A stretch of DNA of 64,000 bases from Azoarcus sp. KH32C (GTDB lineage Bacteria > Pseudomonadota > Gammaproteobacteria > Burkholderiales > Rhodocyclaceae), in assembly GCF_000349945.1 (NCBI RefSeq), contig NC_020516.1:3472001-3536000 (forward strand), given 5' to 3'. The notes below the pieces were generated by a model. The model was not told the origin of the DNA and did no database searches. It saw only the letters and a list, made by a program, of their open reading frames with translations. Shown here one piece after another: positions 1-9,080 of this stretch (position 1 is the stretch's first letter; each line of letters opens with the position of its first letter). The position numbers and the translations under genes were made by a program.

Positions 1-198
1 AAGGGCATCCGCAACGTCCGCTCGCAAGTCCATGGCGACCTGCTGTGCCACGTCGTTGTGGAAACGCCGGTCAACCTGACCGATCGTCAGAAGGAACTGC
101 TGCGCGAATTCGAGGAAGTGTCGAGCGGCGACGCCGAGCGTCACAACCCGAAGGCCAAGTCCTGGATGGACAAGGTGAAAGAGTTCTTCAGCGGCTAA
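1..198 (+). CDS. dnaJ: Chaperone protein DnaJ, C-terminal fragment
   Basis: The open frame runs from the first base to a TAA at 196-198 and encodes the last 65 residues of a DnaJ-like co-chaperone. The piece contains the conserved C-terminal domain signature GDLLCHVVVETPVNLT, followed by a QKELLREFE helix and the terminal KVKEFFSG. DnaJ delivers unfolded clients to DnaK and stimulates its ATPase. The J domain, G/F region and zinc fingers lie outside the window, so their integrity cannot be judged. It converges with cysS across a hairpin at 210-244. Confidence 0.9.
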   Translation, partial: KGIRNVRSQVHGDLLCHVVVETPVNLTDRQKELLREFEEVSSGDAERHNPKAKSWMDKVKEFFSG

Positions 199-209
199 GC
201 GCCGAAGGA

Positions 210-244
210 TCAGGGACAGCGCCAGACTTCCGGCGTGTCCCTGA
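210..244. terminator. Hairpin between convergent dnaJ and cysS
   Basis: A 9-bp inverted repeat (TCAGGGACA at 210-218, TGTCCCTGA at 236-244) encloses a second short CGCC/GGCG pairing. It sits exactly between the dnaJ and cysS stop codons. There is no good T-tract on either side, so it is a probable but imperfect bidirectional terminator. Confidence 0.45.
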
Positions 245-254
245 GCCCATCATC

Positions 255-1640
255 TCAGGCCCGGCGCCAGATCGTTCCCTGCGCCGAATCCTCGAGCACC
301 ACACCCTGCGCCAGCAACTCGGCGCGAATGCGGTCGGCCTCCGCAAAGTTCCTGGCCTTCTTGGCCTCGGCCCGCTGCGCAATCTGCGCTTCGATCGCAG
401 CCGTGTCGGCGTCCCCGCCTTGACCGCCAATGCCGCCCTGCAGGAAGACTTGCGGCTCCCGCTCCAGCAGCCCCAGCACGCCCGCCAAGCCCTTCAACTG
501 GGCCGCGGTTGACTCCGAACCCGTGCGATTGACCTCGTTGGCCAAGTCGAATAGCACCGCCACCGCCTCGGCCGTGTTGAAGTCGTCATCCATCGCGGCG
601 CGGAAGCGCTGCGCATGGCTTTCCGTCCAGTCGACGCCCCCACCCGCGGTCTTGACGTTGCGCAAAGCAGTGTAGAGACGCGTCAACGACTGCCGCGCGT
701 CGTCGAGGTGGGCATCCGAATAGTTCAGAGGACTGCGGTAGTGCGCGCGCAGAATGAAGAAGCGCACCACCTCGGGGTCGTACTGCTTGAGCACGTCGCG
801 GATCGTGAAGAAGTTGCCGAGCGACTTCGACATCTTCTCGTTGTCGACGCGAACGAAGCCGTTATGCATCCAATAGTTAACGAAAGCGTGTCCGTGCGCC
901 CCTTCCGACTGCGCCACCTCGTTCTCGTGGTGCGGAAACTGCAGATCCTGACCGCCGCCATGGATGTCGAAGTGTTCGCCGAGCAACTGCGAACTCATTG
1001 CCGAGCACTCGATGTGCCACCCCGGCCTGCCGTCGCCCCATGGCGAATTCCACTTCACTTCCGCCGGCTCTTCGACTCGCGCGTGCTTCCACAACACGAA
1101 ATCGAGCGGATCGCGCTTCTCGCCGACGATCTCGACACGCTCACCGGCTCGCAGTTCGTCGAGAGTCTTGCCGGACAGCTTTCCATAGCCCTCGAACTTC
1201 CGCACCGCGTAGCACACGTCCCGATTTTCCGCGACGTAGGCCAAGCCCTTGTCGTACAGCCGCCCAATGAGCGACTGCATCTGCGGCACGAATTCCGTCG
1301 CCCGCGGCTCGTGATTCGGCCGTTGCACCCCCAGCGCGTCGGCATCCTCGTGCATCGCCGCGATAAAGCGATCGGTCAAATCTCGGATCGACTCTCCGTT
1401 CTCCTGCGCCCGACGAATGATTTTGTCATCGATATCGGTAATGTTGCGGACATAGGTCAGGTCATATCCGCTGGCGCGCAACCAACGCGCAACCATATCA
1501 AACACAACCATGACTCTAGCATGACCGAGATGACAATAGTCATAGACAGTCATGCCACATACATACATTCGAACCTTCCCCTCATCGATGGGGGTAAAGA
1601 TTTCTTTCTTTCGTGTCAGAGTGTTGTGAATATGAAGCAT
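255..1640 (-). CDS. cysS: Cysteinyl-tRNA synthetase
   Basis: This 461-residue class I aminoacyl-tRNA synthetase charges tRNA-Cys in the cytoplasm. The start at 1640 (MLHIHNTL) fits the family; an upstream in-frame ATG at 1760 would add 40 unrelated residues. Visible motifs are the HIGH variant HLGH (residues 37-40), KMSKS (269-273), and the zinc ligands expected from the family at C28, C212, H237 and E241 in the contexts VCGMTVYD, HIECSAM and FPHHENE. Length matches the E. coli enzyme. It is transcribed alone, convergent with dnaJ and divergent from the TPR gene. Confidence 0.97.
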   Translation of the reverse strand: MLHIHNTLTRKKEIFTPIDEGKVRMYVCGMTVYDYCHLGHARVMVVFDMVARWLRASGYDLTYVRNITDIDDKIIRRAQENGESIRDLTDRFIAAMHEDADALGVQRPNHEPRATEFVPQMQSLIGRLYDKGLAYVAENRDVCYAVRKFEGYGKLSGKTLDELRAGERVEIVGEKRDPLDFVLWKHARVEEPAEVKWNSPWGDGRPGWHIECSAMSSQLLGEHFDIHGGGQDLQFPHHENEVAQSEGAHGHAFVNYWMHNGFVRVDNEKMSKSLGNFFTIRDVLKQYDPEVVRFFILRAHYRSPLNYSDAHLDDARQSLTRLYTALRNVKTAGGGVDWTESHAQRFRAAMDDDFNTAEAVAVLFDLANEVNRTGSESTAAQLKGLAGVLGLLEREPQVFLQGGIGGQGGDADTAAIEAQIAQRAEAKKARNFAEADRIRAELLAQGVVLEDSAQGTIWRRA

Positions 1641-1766
1641 GGCGTTTCCGGCGGAATTGCAGAGCGACTTGCCATCAGAGGATCGACCACCGCCTCCACT
1701 AGGCAAGAGGAAGGCGAGGTGGCGCCAACGCGTATCTGCAGAAGCCGCATCACGGGGCACCCAAAT

Positions 1767-1795
1767 GTGATGCGGGCCTGGTTATTTGCTAGAAT
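1767..1795 (+). promoter_or_regulatory. Putative sigma70 promoter of the TPR/L,D-transpeptidase unit
   Basis: A good -10 box TAGAAT lies at 1790-1795, 17 bp after a weaker -35-like GTGATG at 1767-1772, inside the cysS/TPR divergent region. Transcription would begin near 1802, leaving a leader of about 40 nt before the ATG at 1845. Confidence 0.5.
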
Positions 1796-1844
1796 ATCGC
1801 GTTAATCCGCGTGGATTAAGGTGAAACCGAGCGATTCTAACACA

Positions 1845-2942
1845 ATGAAGATGCGCCCAAATTCCGCACTCGCCCTTACGGCTCTGGTCCTGGCCCTCGG
1901 CTCGAACCCTTCGGCTCATGCCGCCGATACCCTTTCCCAGGTTCAATCGCTCGTGAACCAGGGGCAACACTCTCAAGCGCTCGCAATGGCGGACCGCCTG
2001 CTTGCCGCCAACGCCAAGGATCCTCAGACCCGCTTCCTGAAGGGCATTGCCCTGACCGAGTTGAATCGGCCGGATGAAGCGATCAGCGTCTTCCAGAAGC
2101 TCACCGAAGATTTCCCCGAACTCCCGGAACCCTACAACAACCTCGCCGTCTTGTACGCGCAGCAGCGCCAATACGACAAGGCCCGCGCCGCGCTCGAAAT
2201 GGCGATCCGGACTCATCCGAGCTACGCGACTGCGCACGAAAACCTGGGTGACGTGTATGCCCGCCTCGCCAGCCAGGCCTACGACAAGGCCCTGCAGCTC
2301 GACTCCGCGAACGCTGCGGCCCAGTCGAAGCTTGCCCTGATTCGCGAGATCACCTCCGGCAAGGGTCAGAGCGCCCCGCGCGCTCCTGCAGCGACCGCGG
2401 CATCGCGTCCGGTCGCAACGGCATCTGCCGCACCCGCCCCGACTCCGCAGCCAGCGCCGGCTCCGGCCGCAGCCCCGGCGGCGACACCAGCCGCTCCGGC
2501 CATCGCATCCACCGCACCGACCGCCAGCCCGGCACCCGCGGCAACCAACAACCACGCCGCCGCGCCCGCGCCGGCAGCCCACGCGGCCAGCGCGACATCG
2601 ACCGCCGAACACGACGCCATCCAGGCGGTCGAAGCATGGGCGAAGGCATGGTCCCGCAAGGACGTGAAGGCGTACCTGGGCTTCTACGACAAGGATTTCC
2701 GGCCGCCCGGCGGCCAGTCACGCAGGGCATGGGAAAACGAGCGCGAACAACGCGTTGCAAAACCGGGCAAGATCGCTGTCGAGATCGAGAAGCCGAAGGC
2801 GACCGTCGATGGCGACGTCGCGGTTGTACGCTTCCGCCAGAACTACGATTCGGTCGGCTTCAATGCCAGCTCGAACAAGACGATCGAGCTCGTCAAGCGT
2901 AACGGCACCTGGCGGATTCGCGAGGAGCGTGTTGGAGGATGA
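1845..2942 (+). CDS. Secreted TPR protein with C-terminal NTF2-like domain
   Basis: The 365-residue product has a cleavable signal peptide (MKMRPNSALALTALVLALG, cleavage near SAHA). Several TPR-type helical repeats follow (about residues 30-160, motifs such as EPYNNLAVLYAQQ and AHENLGDVYARLA), then a long Ala/Pro linker (about 170-250), then a C-terminal domain of about 105 residues (VEAWAKAWSRKDVKAYLGFY to the end). That last domain resembles the NTF2/SnoaL-like tail of the L,D-transpeptidase encoded next door, which overlaps this gene by ATGA. A periplasmic scaffold or partner of that enzyme is the likely role, by inference. ATG 1845 is preferred; a GTG at 1821 and an ATG at 1851 are alternatives. 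Confidence 0.8.
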   Translation: MKMRPNSALALTALVLALGSNPSAHAADTLSQVQSLVNQGQHSQALAMADRLLAANAKDPQTRFLKGIALTELNRPDEAISVFQKLTEDFPELPEPYNNLAVLYAQQRQYDKARAALEMAIRTHPSYATAHENLGDVYARLASQAYDKALQLDSANAAAQSKLALIREITSGKGQSAPRAPAATAASRPVATASAAPAPTPQPAPAPAAAPAATPAAPAIASTAPTASPAPAATNNHAAAPAPAAHAASATSTAEHDAIQAVEAWAKAWSRKDVKAYLGFYDKDFRPPGGQSRRAWENEREQRVAKPGKIAVEIEKPKATVDGDVAVVRFRQNYDSVGFNASSNKTIELVKRNGTWRIREERVGG

Positions 2943-4150
2943 AGTGCATGATTGCCGGACGAAAGTTTCTCGTCCGACTGTTGTTCGCCCTACTGGCAAT
3001 TGCCCCGGCATTTGCCCAGCCGCCTATCGCGCCGCAACGGGGCATCTCCGACTCGGGCCCCGATGCCTCGCTTGAATACGTATTCACGGAGATTGAGGCC
3101 AACCGCCTCGACTCCGCTCTTGAGCGAACCGAAGCACTCATTCGCGCTTATCCGAACTTCCGTCTCGCCCACCTGATCAAGGGCGACCTCCTGCTCGCCC
3201 GCGCCAAGCCGCTTACCACCTTCGGGAACGCTCAAGCGCCGGCCGAGCGGGTCCGGGATCTTCGCGAAGAAGCCATCGCACGATTGCGGGCGTACCGGGA
3301 ACGCCCCACGACGTCAAAATACATCCCGCGCTACCTACTGCAGATGAGCCCGGACCAGCGGTACGCGATCGTCGTCGACAGCAAGCGCGCGCGGCTTTAC
3401 GTGTACGCCAACGAAGCCGGGAAGCCTCGCTTTGTCGCGGATTACTATGTGAGCCACGGCAAGGGTGGCGTGGACAAGCGGAATGAAGGCGACAACAAGA
3501 CCCCGCTCGGCGTCTATCAGGTCACCTCTTTCATCGAACAAGCAAAGCTCCCCGACCTGTATGGCAGCGGCGCATTTCCCATCAACTATCCGAACGAGTG
3601 GGACCGCCGGCAGGGTCGCACCGGGCATGGCATCTGGCTCCACGGCACTCAGAGCGACACCTATTCGCGGGCACCGCTGGCCTCCGAAGGCTGCGTGACG
3701 ATGTCGAACCAGGATTTCCTGCAGATCTCCAATTTCGTGCAGGTGGGCCTGACCCCAGTCATCATCAGCAACGAAATCGAATGGCTTTCGCTCGACAACT
3801 GGCAGTCGGAACGCAAGAACCTGCAAGAAACCATCGAGCATTGGCGCCGCGATTGGGAAAGCGTCGATGTGGACCGCTATCTGTCCCATTATTCCAAGGA
3901 CTTCCGCAGCGATCAGCAGGATCTGGCTGCTTGGGCCGCGCAAAAGCGTAACGTGGCCCAGAGCCGCAAATGGATCAAGGTCAATCTCGACAAGCTCAGC
4001 ATGTTCCGCAACCCGGGACGCGAAGACATGGTCGTGGTCACCTTTGAACAAGACTATCGAAGCGACGGCATCTCAGACCGCATTCGCAAGCGCCAGTATT
4101 GGCTGAAGGAAGGCGGCCGCTGGAAGATCGTCTACGAAGGCAAGGCCTGA
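2939..4150 (+). CDS. L,D-transpeptidase (YkuD domain) with NTF2-like C-terminus
   Basis: A 403-residue exported protein with signal peptide LVRLLFALLAIAPAFA. A YkuD catalytic domain spans about residues 140-278, with the active-site pattern HG at 234-236 and SEGCVTM around C252, typical of enzymes that cross-link peptidoglycan or attach proteins to it through a cysteine acyl-enzyme. Residues about 300-402 form an NTF2/SnoaL-like domain (WRRDWESVDVDRYLSHYSKDF) homologous to the tail of the preceding gene. Start and stop overlap (ATGA at 2939-2942), indicating translational coupling. The exact substrate (3-3 cross-links, lipoprotein anchoring or other) cannot be told from sequence. Confidence 0.9.
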   Translation: MKCMIAGRKFLVRLLFALLAIAPAFAQPPIAPQRGISDSGPDASLEYVFTEIEANRLDSALERTEALIRAYPNFRLAHLIKGDLLLARAKPLTTFGNAQAPAERVRDLREEAIARLRAYRERPTTSKYIPRYLLQMSPDQRYAIVVDSKRARLYVYANEAGKPRFVADYYVSHGKGGVDKRNEGDNKTPLGVYQVTSFIEQAKLPDLYGSGAFPINYPNEWDRRQGRTGHGIWLHGTQSDTYSRAPLASEGCVTMSNQDFLQISNFVQVGLTPVIISNEIEWLSLDNWQSERKNLQETIEHWRRDWESVDVDRYLSHYSKDFRSDQQDLAAWAAQKRNVAQSRKWIKVNLDKLSMFRNPGREDMVVVTFEQDYRSDGISDRIRKRQYWLKEGGRWKIVYEGKA

Positions 4151-4190
4151 GCCGTCTTCATCCTTTCCCTCCCTCTCAATGGTCAGAACA

Positions 4191-4772
4191 ATGAAACGCT
4201 TCCTCATTTCGTTTTTTCTCACAGCGTGGCTCGCCAACGCCTTCGGAGCCAATCCGGTGGTCGAGATGCGTACCAACCAGGGTACGATCACGATCGAACT
4301 GTTCGCTGACAAAGCCCCGAAGTCCGTCGCAAACTTCCTTGAATACGTGCAGGGCGGCCAATACAACGGGACGATCTTCCATCGCGTCATCGATGGCTTC
4401 ATGATCCAGGGTGGCGGCTTCGACGCGGACATGCGGGAGAAGTCGACCCGCGCCCCGATCGAAAACGAGGCTCGCAACGGACTGCGCAACCAGGTGGGCA
4501 CGCTGGCGATGGCGCGCACCGCAAACCCGCACTCGGCAACCGCCCAATTCTTCATCAACCTGGCCGACAATCAGTTCCTCGACTACCCTTCGCGTGACGG
4601 CTGGGGCTATGCCGTCTTCGGCAAGGTCACCAAGGGGCTCGACGTCGTCCAAAAGATCGGAAAGGTCCCGACCGGCAACCTCAAGGGTTTCCAAGACGTT
4701 CCGCAACAATCGGTCACGATCGAATCGGTCCGTGTCATCCAAGGCGACAAAGCCGCCAACACCAAACAGTAA
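4191..4772 (+). CDS. ppiA: Periplasmic peptidyl-prolyl cis-trans isomerase (cyclophilin)
   Basis: A cyclophilin of 193 residues with an N-terminal signal peptide (MKRFLISFFLTAWLANAFG) and the family core FHRVIDGFMIQGGGF and TAQFFINLADN. The catalytic arginine of the FHR motif and the FMIQGG strand are intact, so it should catalyse proline isomerisation in the periplasm. The ATG at 4191 directly precedes the signal peptide; an ATG at 4179 adds four residues. It is followed 16 bp later by a cytoplasmic cyclophilin, so export status distinguishes the two paralogues. Confidence 0.92.
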   Translation: MKRFLISFFLTAWLANAFGANPVVEMRTNQGTITIELFADKAPKSVANFLEYVQGGQYNGTIFHRVIDGFMIQGGGFDADMREKSTRAPIENEARNGLRNQVGTLAMARTANPHSATAQFFINLADNQFLDYPSRDGWGYAVFGKVTKGLDVVQKIGKVPTGNLKGFQDVPQQSVTIESVRVIQGDKAANTKQ

Positions 4773-4788
4773 GCCCCAGGAGACAGTC

Positions 4789-5283
4789 ATGGCAGTCAAG
4801 CTGCACACCAACTTCGGAATCATCACTCTCGAACTCGATGCCGACAAGGCTCCAGTGACGGTTCAGAACTTTCTCGATTACGTCAGCGCCGGTCACTACG
4901 ACAACACCGTATTCCACCGCGTCATCAACGGCTTCATGATCCAGGGCGGCGGCTTCGAGCCTGGCATGAAGCAAAAGCCGACCGGCGAACAGATCAAGAA
5001 CGAGGCTGACAACGGCCTGAAGAACAAGAAGGGTACGATCGCCATGGCCCGCACCCAGGCCCCTCACTCGGCGACCGCCCAGTTCTTCATCAACGTCGCT
5101 GACAACGATTTCCTCGACTTCCGGTCGCCGGACATCCAAGGCTGGGGGTATTGCGTATTCGGCCGCGTCACCGAGGGCATGGACGTCGTAGACGCGATCC
5201 GGGCGGTGCGCACCGGCTCCAGCGGCTTTCATCAGGACGTCCCGGTCGAGGACGTGCTGATCCAACGCGCCGAAATCATCTAA
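4789..5283 (+). CDS. ppiB: Cytoplasmic peptidyl-prolyl cis-trans isomerase B
   Basis: A 164-residue single-domain cyclophilin without signal peptide. It has the FHRVINGFMIQGGGF and ATAQFFINVADNDFLDF motifs and intact catalytic Arg and Phe positions. A strong Shine-Dalgarno AGGAGA (4778-4783) sets the ATG at 4789; the same frame is open further upstream, but those codons lie within ppiA in another frame. The protein is clearly paralogous to the periplasmic enzyme just upstream. In many beta- and gammaproteobacteria ppiB is next to lpxH, as here. Confidence 0.95.
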   Translation: MAVKLHTNFGIITLELDADKAPVTVQNFLDYVSAGHYDNTVFHRVINGFMIQGGGFEPGMKQKPTGEQIKNEADNGLKNKKGTIAMARTQAPHSATAQFFINVADNDFLDFRSPDIQGWGYCVFGRVTEGMDVVDAIRAVRTGSSGFHQDVPVEDVLIQRAEII

Positions 5284-5320
5284 GCAACGTTTCAACGGAT
5301 CGCCATCGCTTGGTCATCTC

Positions 5321-6049
5321 ATGACGGTCCTGTTCATCTCCGACCTTCATCTATCGGAGCAAGAGCCCGGCAACGTCCGGGCTTTTCTATCCTTCCTCGG
5401 TTCGACGGCCCGAGACGCAGAAGCGCTCTACATCCTCGGCGACCTCTTTGAGTACTGGGCAGGCGACGACGACGAAACACCGCTCAGTCACGCCGTCGGT
5501 ACGGCATTGGCAACCCTGAGGACGCAAGGGATTCGCATCGGATTCATCCCCGGCAACCGCGATTTCCTGCTCGGGGCGACCTTCGCTGCTTCAGCGGGAA
5601 TGGAGATACTGCCCGATCCGACGACGATCCGTCTGGGCGATCAGGATGTACTCCTCAGCCACGGTGATGCGCTCTGCACCGACGACGCTGCTTATCAGAA
5701 TTATCGCCAGATGGTACGCACACCTGACTGGCAAATGTCCTTCCTGCAACGCCCCCTCGCCGAAAGACGCCAGCTCATCGAACAGCTGCGACAACACAGC
5801 GAACAGGCGAAACAGGAAAAGTCCATGGAAATCATGGACGTCAATTCGACGGCAGTTGAAAACCTGCTACGCGCGAAAGGCTATCCGACCTTGATCCACG
5901 GACACACCCACCGTCCCGCCGTGCATATCCATGAGGTGGATGGGCACCGCTGCGAACGATGGGTACTCTCGGACTGGCATTCGGAAGCCACATACCTCGA
6001 GTGGGCCGGAGAAGCGTTCCGCCTTCACGTTCCAAGGAAGCCGGCCTGA
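5321..6049 (+). CDS. lpxH: UDP-2,3-diacylglucosamine diphosphatase
   Basis: A 242-residue calcineurin-type metallophosphoesterase that hydrolyses UDP-2,3-diacylglucosamine to lipid X in lipid A synthesis. All metal-binding motifs are present in order: FISDLHLS near the N-terminus, LGDLFEYWAGDDD, GNRDFLLG, LSHGDALCTDD and HGHTHRPAVH. Length and the DDE..GNRD arrangement match the peripheral membrane enzyme LpxH rather than LpxI. It is the last + strand gene of this block and converges with purF. Confidence 0.95.
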   Translation: MTVLFISDLHLSEQEPGNVRAFLSFLGSTARDAEALYILGDLFEYWAGDDDETPLSHAVGTALATLRTQGIRIGFIPGNRDFLLGATFAASAGMEILPDPTTIRLGDQDVLLSHGDALCTDDAAYQNYRQMVRTPDWQMSFLQRPLAERRQLIEQLRQHSEQAKQEKSMEIMDVNSTAVENLLRAKGYPTLIHGHTHRPAVHIHEVDGHRCERWVLSDWHSEATYLEWAGEAFRLHVPRKPA

Positions 6050-6235
6050 CCGACGTCGGCACCGCCGGCACCGCCGGCACGGTGCAAGCTTCTTACACGT
6101 TCATTCTGCGAGCAAGATCAGCCTGCAAGAACTTTGGCCCGCCGCAATCTGCAGCGGGCCTTCGGCAATCCGACCTTAGCGTACGCGCGAGCCAAAGCCG
6201 GCTCGTGCTGCGCTTACCAATCCGCCCCTTGCCGA

Positions 6236-7762
6236 TCAGTTGTCGTGATTCGCCAGAAGGTTCAGATCGAGCTGCCCGTCCTCGCCGTCTTCCTGGCTGC
6301 CCTTGCTTTGACCCCGCTGGTTCTCGACCCCGTGGAGGTACTCGGCAGTAATGTCGCCGGTCACATAGCAGCCGTCAAAACAGGAGGTCTCGAAGAAGTT
6401 GATCGAAGGATTGACAGCACGCACCGCGGCCTTGAGATCGTCCAGATCCTGGTAGATCAGCCCGTCGGCGCCGATTTCGCGGCAAATCTCGTCCTCGTCA
6501 CGACCCGCTGCAATCAACTCGGAACGGGTTGGCATGTCGATGCCGTAGACGTTCGCGTAGCGAACTGGAGGAGCCGCAGACGCCAGATAAACCTTTTCGG
6601 CACCCGCTTCCCGCGCCATCAACACGATCTCGCGACTGGTCGTCCCGCGGACGATCGAATCGTCGACAAGCAGAACCCGCTTGCCCTTGAACTCCTGGGA
6701 AATAGTGTTGAGCTTCTGCCGCACCGATTTCCGGCGAACAGCCTGCCCCGGCATGATGAAGGTACGGCCGATGTAGCGATTCTTCACGAAACCTTCGCGG
6801 TACGGCAAATTCAGCTTGTGCGCCATCTCCATCGCCGACGGACGGCTTGAGTCCGGGATCGGAATGACCACGTCGATACCGGCATGGGGCAACACCCGCT
6901 TCAGCTTGTCGGCGAGGAATTCCCCCATCTTGACGCGCGATTCGTAGACCGAGACGCCGTCGATCACCGAATCCGGCCGGGCCAGATAGACGAACTCGAA
7001 CATGCACGGTGCCTCGACGGTGCGGTCGGCGCACTGCCGGCTGCGGAAATTGCCGTCGGTGTCGATCAGGATCGCCTCACCCGGGGCCACATCCCGAAGC
7101 ATGCGGAAGCCAAGCACGTCCATCGCCACCGACTCGGACGCCACCAACCATTCATGCTTGCCGCCAACGTCGTTGCGGCCGATCGCCAGCGGCCGGATAC
7201 CGTAGGGATCACGGAAGGCCAGCAGGCCGTAGCCCGCGATCATCACGACTGCGGCATACGCGCCGCGACAGCGGCGATGCACACCCGCGACGGCGCGGAA
7301 CACAGCGTCGTCGTCGAGCTTGAAACCCTTGGCCGCCGCTTGCAGCTCATGGGCCAGCACGTTGAGCAGCACTTCGGAGTCGGAATTCGTGTTGATGTGC
7401 CGCAGGTCCGAAAGGAACATCTCACGCTTGAGTTCCTCCGAATTCGTCAGGTTGCCGTTATGCGCGAGCAGGAGCCCAAACGGCGAATTGACGTAGAACG
7501 GCTGGGCCTCGGCCGGATTGCAGGCCGAACCGGCAGTCGGGTAGCGAACGTGCCCGATGCCCCAGTTGCCGACGAGGTTGCGCATGTTGCGGGTCCTGAA
7601 CGCATCCCGCACCAGACCGGAGCCCTTGTGCATGTAGAAGCGCCCATCGTCTGACGTAGCGATACCCGCCGCATCCTGGCCCCGATGCTGAAGCACCAGA
7701 AGACCGTCGTAGAGCAACTGATTGACCGGCGAGGTTGCAACAACCCCAATGATTCCGCACAT
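6236..7762 (-). CDS. purF: Amidophosphoribosyltransferase
   Basis: A 508-residue enzyme that makes phosphoribosylamine from PRPP and glutamine, the first step of de novo purine synthesis. The sequence starts MCGIIGVV, so the catalytic Cys2 of the Ntn glutaminase domain is exposed after Met removal with no propeptide, as in E. coli. The PRPP loop LLVDDSIVRGTT lies in the C-terminal phosphoribosyltransferase half. It ends the long - strand array and follows cvpA by 10 bp, the classical cvpA-purF order. Confidence 0.97.
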   Translation of the reverse strand: MCGIIGVVATSPVNQLLYDGLLVLQHRGQDAAGIATSDDGRFYMHKGSGLVRDAFRTRNMRNLVGNWGIGHVRYPTAGSACNPAEAQPFYVNSPFGLLLAHNGNLTNSEELKREMFLSDLRHINTNSDSEVLLNVLAHELQAAAKGFKLDDDAVFRAVAGVHRRCRGAYAAVVMIAGYGLLAFRDPYGIRPLAIGRNDVGGKHEWLVASESVAMDVLGFRMLRDVAPGEAILIDTDGNFRSRQCADRTVEAPCMFEFVYLARPDSVIDGVSVYESRVKMGEFLADKLKRVLPHAGIDVVIPIPDSSRPSAMEMAHKLNLPYREGFVKNRYIGRTFIMPGQAVRRKSVRQKLNTISQEFKGKRVLLVDDSIVRGTTSREIVLMAREAGAEKVYLASAAPPVRYANVYGIDMPTRSELIAAGRDEDEICREIGADGLIYQDLDDLKAAVRAVNPSINFFETSCFDGCYVTGDITAEYLHGVENQRGQSKGSQEDGEDGQLDLNLLANHDN

Positions 7763-7772
7763 GGAAGGACAC

Positions 7773-8270
7773 CTATCTGAAACGAATCCGAGTGGCTACC
7801 GCTTCCGGTAACCACGGCTTGGCGGCCACGACCGCCGTCTCCAATGGAGGCGCGAACATCGCATTGGCCCACCAGGGCTCTCGTGCGATACCGACGAGTC
7901 CTCCAAGCAATACAACCGCTACAGCAATCGCTATTCCGCGCGCCAGCCCGAACAAGGCGCCGAAGAACCGATCCGCGGCACCCAAGCCGACCGCCTTGAG
8001 CAATTCACGCAGCAGAAAACGCAAGAACGCCGCGAGCAAGAGAACCGCTACGAATACCAGCGCAAACGCCGCGATCTGCCGCCATACGGGTTCCATGACG
8101 AACCCCGTCAGCAGCCCCGCAACCTGCGCCGAAAAACGCCACGCCGCCAATGCCGCGACCACCCACGCGAGCATCGAAATCACCTCGCTGACCAGCCCGC
8201 GCCACATGCCTACTGCAGCCGACAACGCCAAGCTGGTCAGGAATACGTAGTCGAATACTGTCATCGGCAC
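7773..8270 (-). CDS. cvpA: CvpA family inner-membrane protein
   Basis: A 165-residue protein with four predicted hydrophobic segments (about residues 5-22, 28-48, 63-85 and 100-125) and the family opening FDYVFLTSLALSAAVGMWRG. CvpA was named for colicin V production; its molecular function is unclear, with envelope-stress roles reported in enterobacteria. Position between the SPOR gene and purF is the conserved dedD-cvpA-purF order, which supports the call more than any catalytic motif. Confidence 0.9.
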   Translation of the reverse strand: MPMTVFDYVFLTSLALSAAVGMWRGLVSEVISMLAWVVAALAAWRFSAQVAGLLTGFVMEPVWRQIAAFALVFVAVLLLAAFLRFLLRELLKAVGLGAADRFFGALFGLARGIAIAVAVVLLGGLVGIAREPWWANAMFAPPLETAVVAAKPWLPEAVATRIRFR

Positions 8271-8283
8271 ATCTATTCGGGCG

Positions 8284-9072
8284 TCAGCGCGGCATCACTG
8301 TGCCGCCCATCCCGCTCGCCTTCGCGCGCTGCGCCGCCTTATCGGCTTCGTCGCGACCTCTGAACGGGCCGAGACGCACACGAGTCATCGCACCGACTTT
8401 TTCAGTGTAGGCCGCAAAGCCGTGTTTCTTCAGGTCCGTGGCGATCGATGCGGCCTTTGCAGCATCGGAAAACGCGCCGATCTGAACAACGAAGGCATCA
8501 CCCGTCGCGGCAGCCGGGGCAGCAGCTGCCGGCGCCTTGCCTTCGAGGATATCCTTGGCTCGCGCACCTTCTTCATGGGTCGGCGCACGAGACTGAACGG
8601 CAATCTTCGGCGTCTCTGGTTTCGGAAGTTCGAGTTTGGCCGCTTCGGGCTTTGAAGGTTCCGGTTTATGCAGTTCCGGCTTGGCTGCCGACTCCGGTTT
8701 CACTGCCGGAGGTCTGGACGGCGAAGCCTCGACCACCTTAGCAGGCGGATTCGCCCCGGGGGCCTGACGCACAGGCGCTGCTTCGACAGCCTCGCGCGGA
8801 GTGTCCGAAGGTAGCGGGCCGGGCGGTTGCTCTTCCGGTGCCGGGGCGATTTGCGGTTCGGCAGCAGAAGTCTGACGATTGGCGCTCGGGCGCACGACCC
8901 CGCTGTCGGAATCGCGCTCGGGAATCGACACCTGGATATCCTGCACCGCGGTAATCGGCTCCTGATCCATGACCATCGGCAGCACGATCGCGGCAAGCAG
9001 CGCCAGCGCGGCCGCACCGACCAATCTTCGCCGCGATCGCTTCTTGAGTTCGACGTTATCGATTTCGGCCAC
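8284..9072 (-). CDS. dedD: SPOR-domain protein, DedD-like
   Basis: A 262-residue bitopic membrane protein. It has a short basic cytoplasmic N-terminus (KKRSRRRLVG), one transmembrane helix (about residues 17-33), a long low-complexity Pro/Glu/Ala/Lys linker, and a C-terminal SPOR domain (about 185-262, starting GDAFVVQIGAFSDAAKA) that binds denuded septal glycan. This is the architecture of the division proteins DedD and FtsN. Location between folC and cvpA matches E. coli dedD. Confidence 0.92.
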   Translation of the reverse strand: MAEIDNVELKKRSRRRLVGAAALALLAAIVLPMVMDQEPITAVQDIQVSIPERDSDSGVVRPSANRQTSAAEPQIAPAPEEQPPGPLPSDTPREAVEAAPVRQAPGANPPAKVVEASPSRPPAVKPESAAKPELHKPEPSKPEAAKLELPKPETPKIAVQSRAPTHEEGARAKDILEGKAPAAAAPAAATGDAFVVQIGAFSDAAKAASIATDLKKHGFAAYTEKVGAMTRVRLGPFRGRDEADKAAQRAKASGMGGTVMPR

Positions 9073-9080
9073 GCGAAACC

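Noticed and set aside
615..1805. Long + strand open frame antisense to cysS
   Set aside because: It is a high-GC shadow with Arg/His-rich low-information sequence. The - strand cysS frame has all catalytic motifs.
6136..6160. Hairpin between lpxH and purF
   Set aside because: There is a 7-bp GGCCCGC/GCGGGCC stem with an 11-nt loop, but no T-tract on either strand; too weak to call a terminator.
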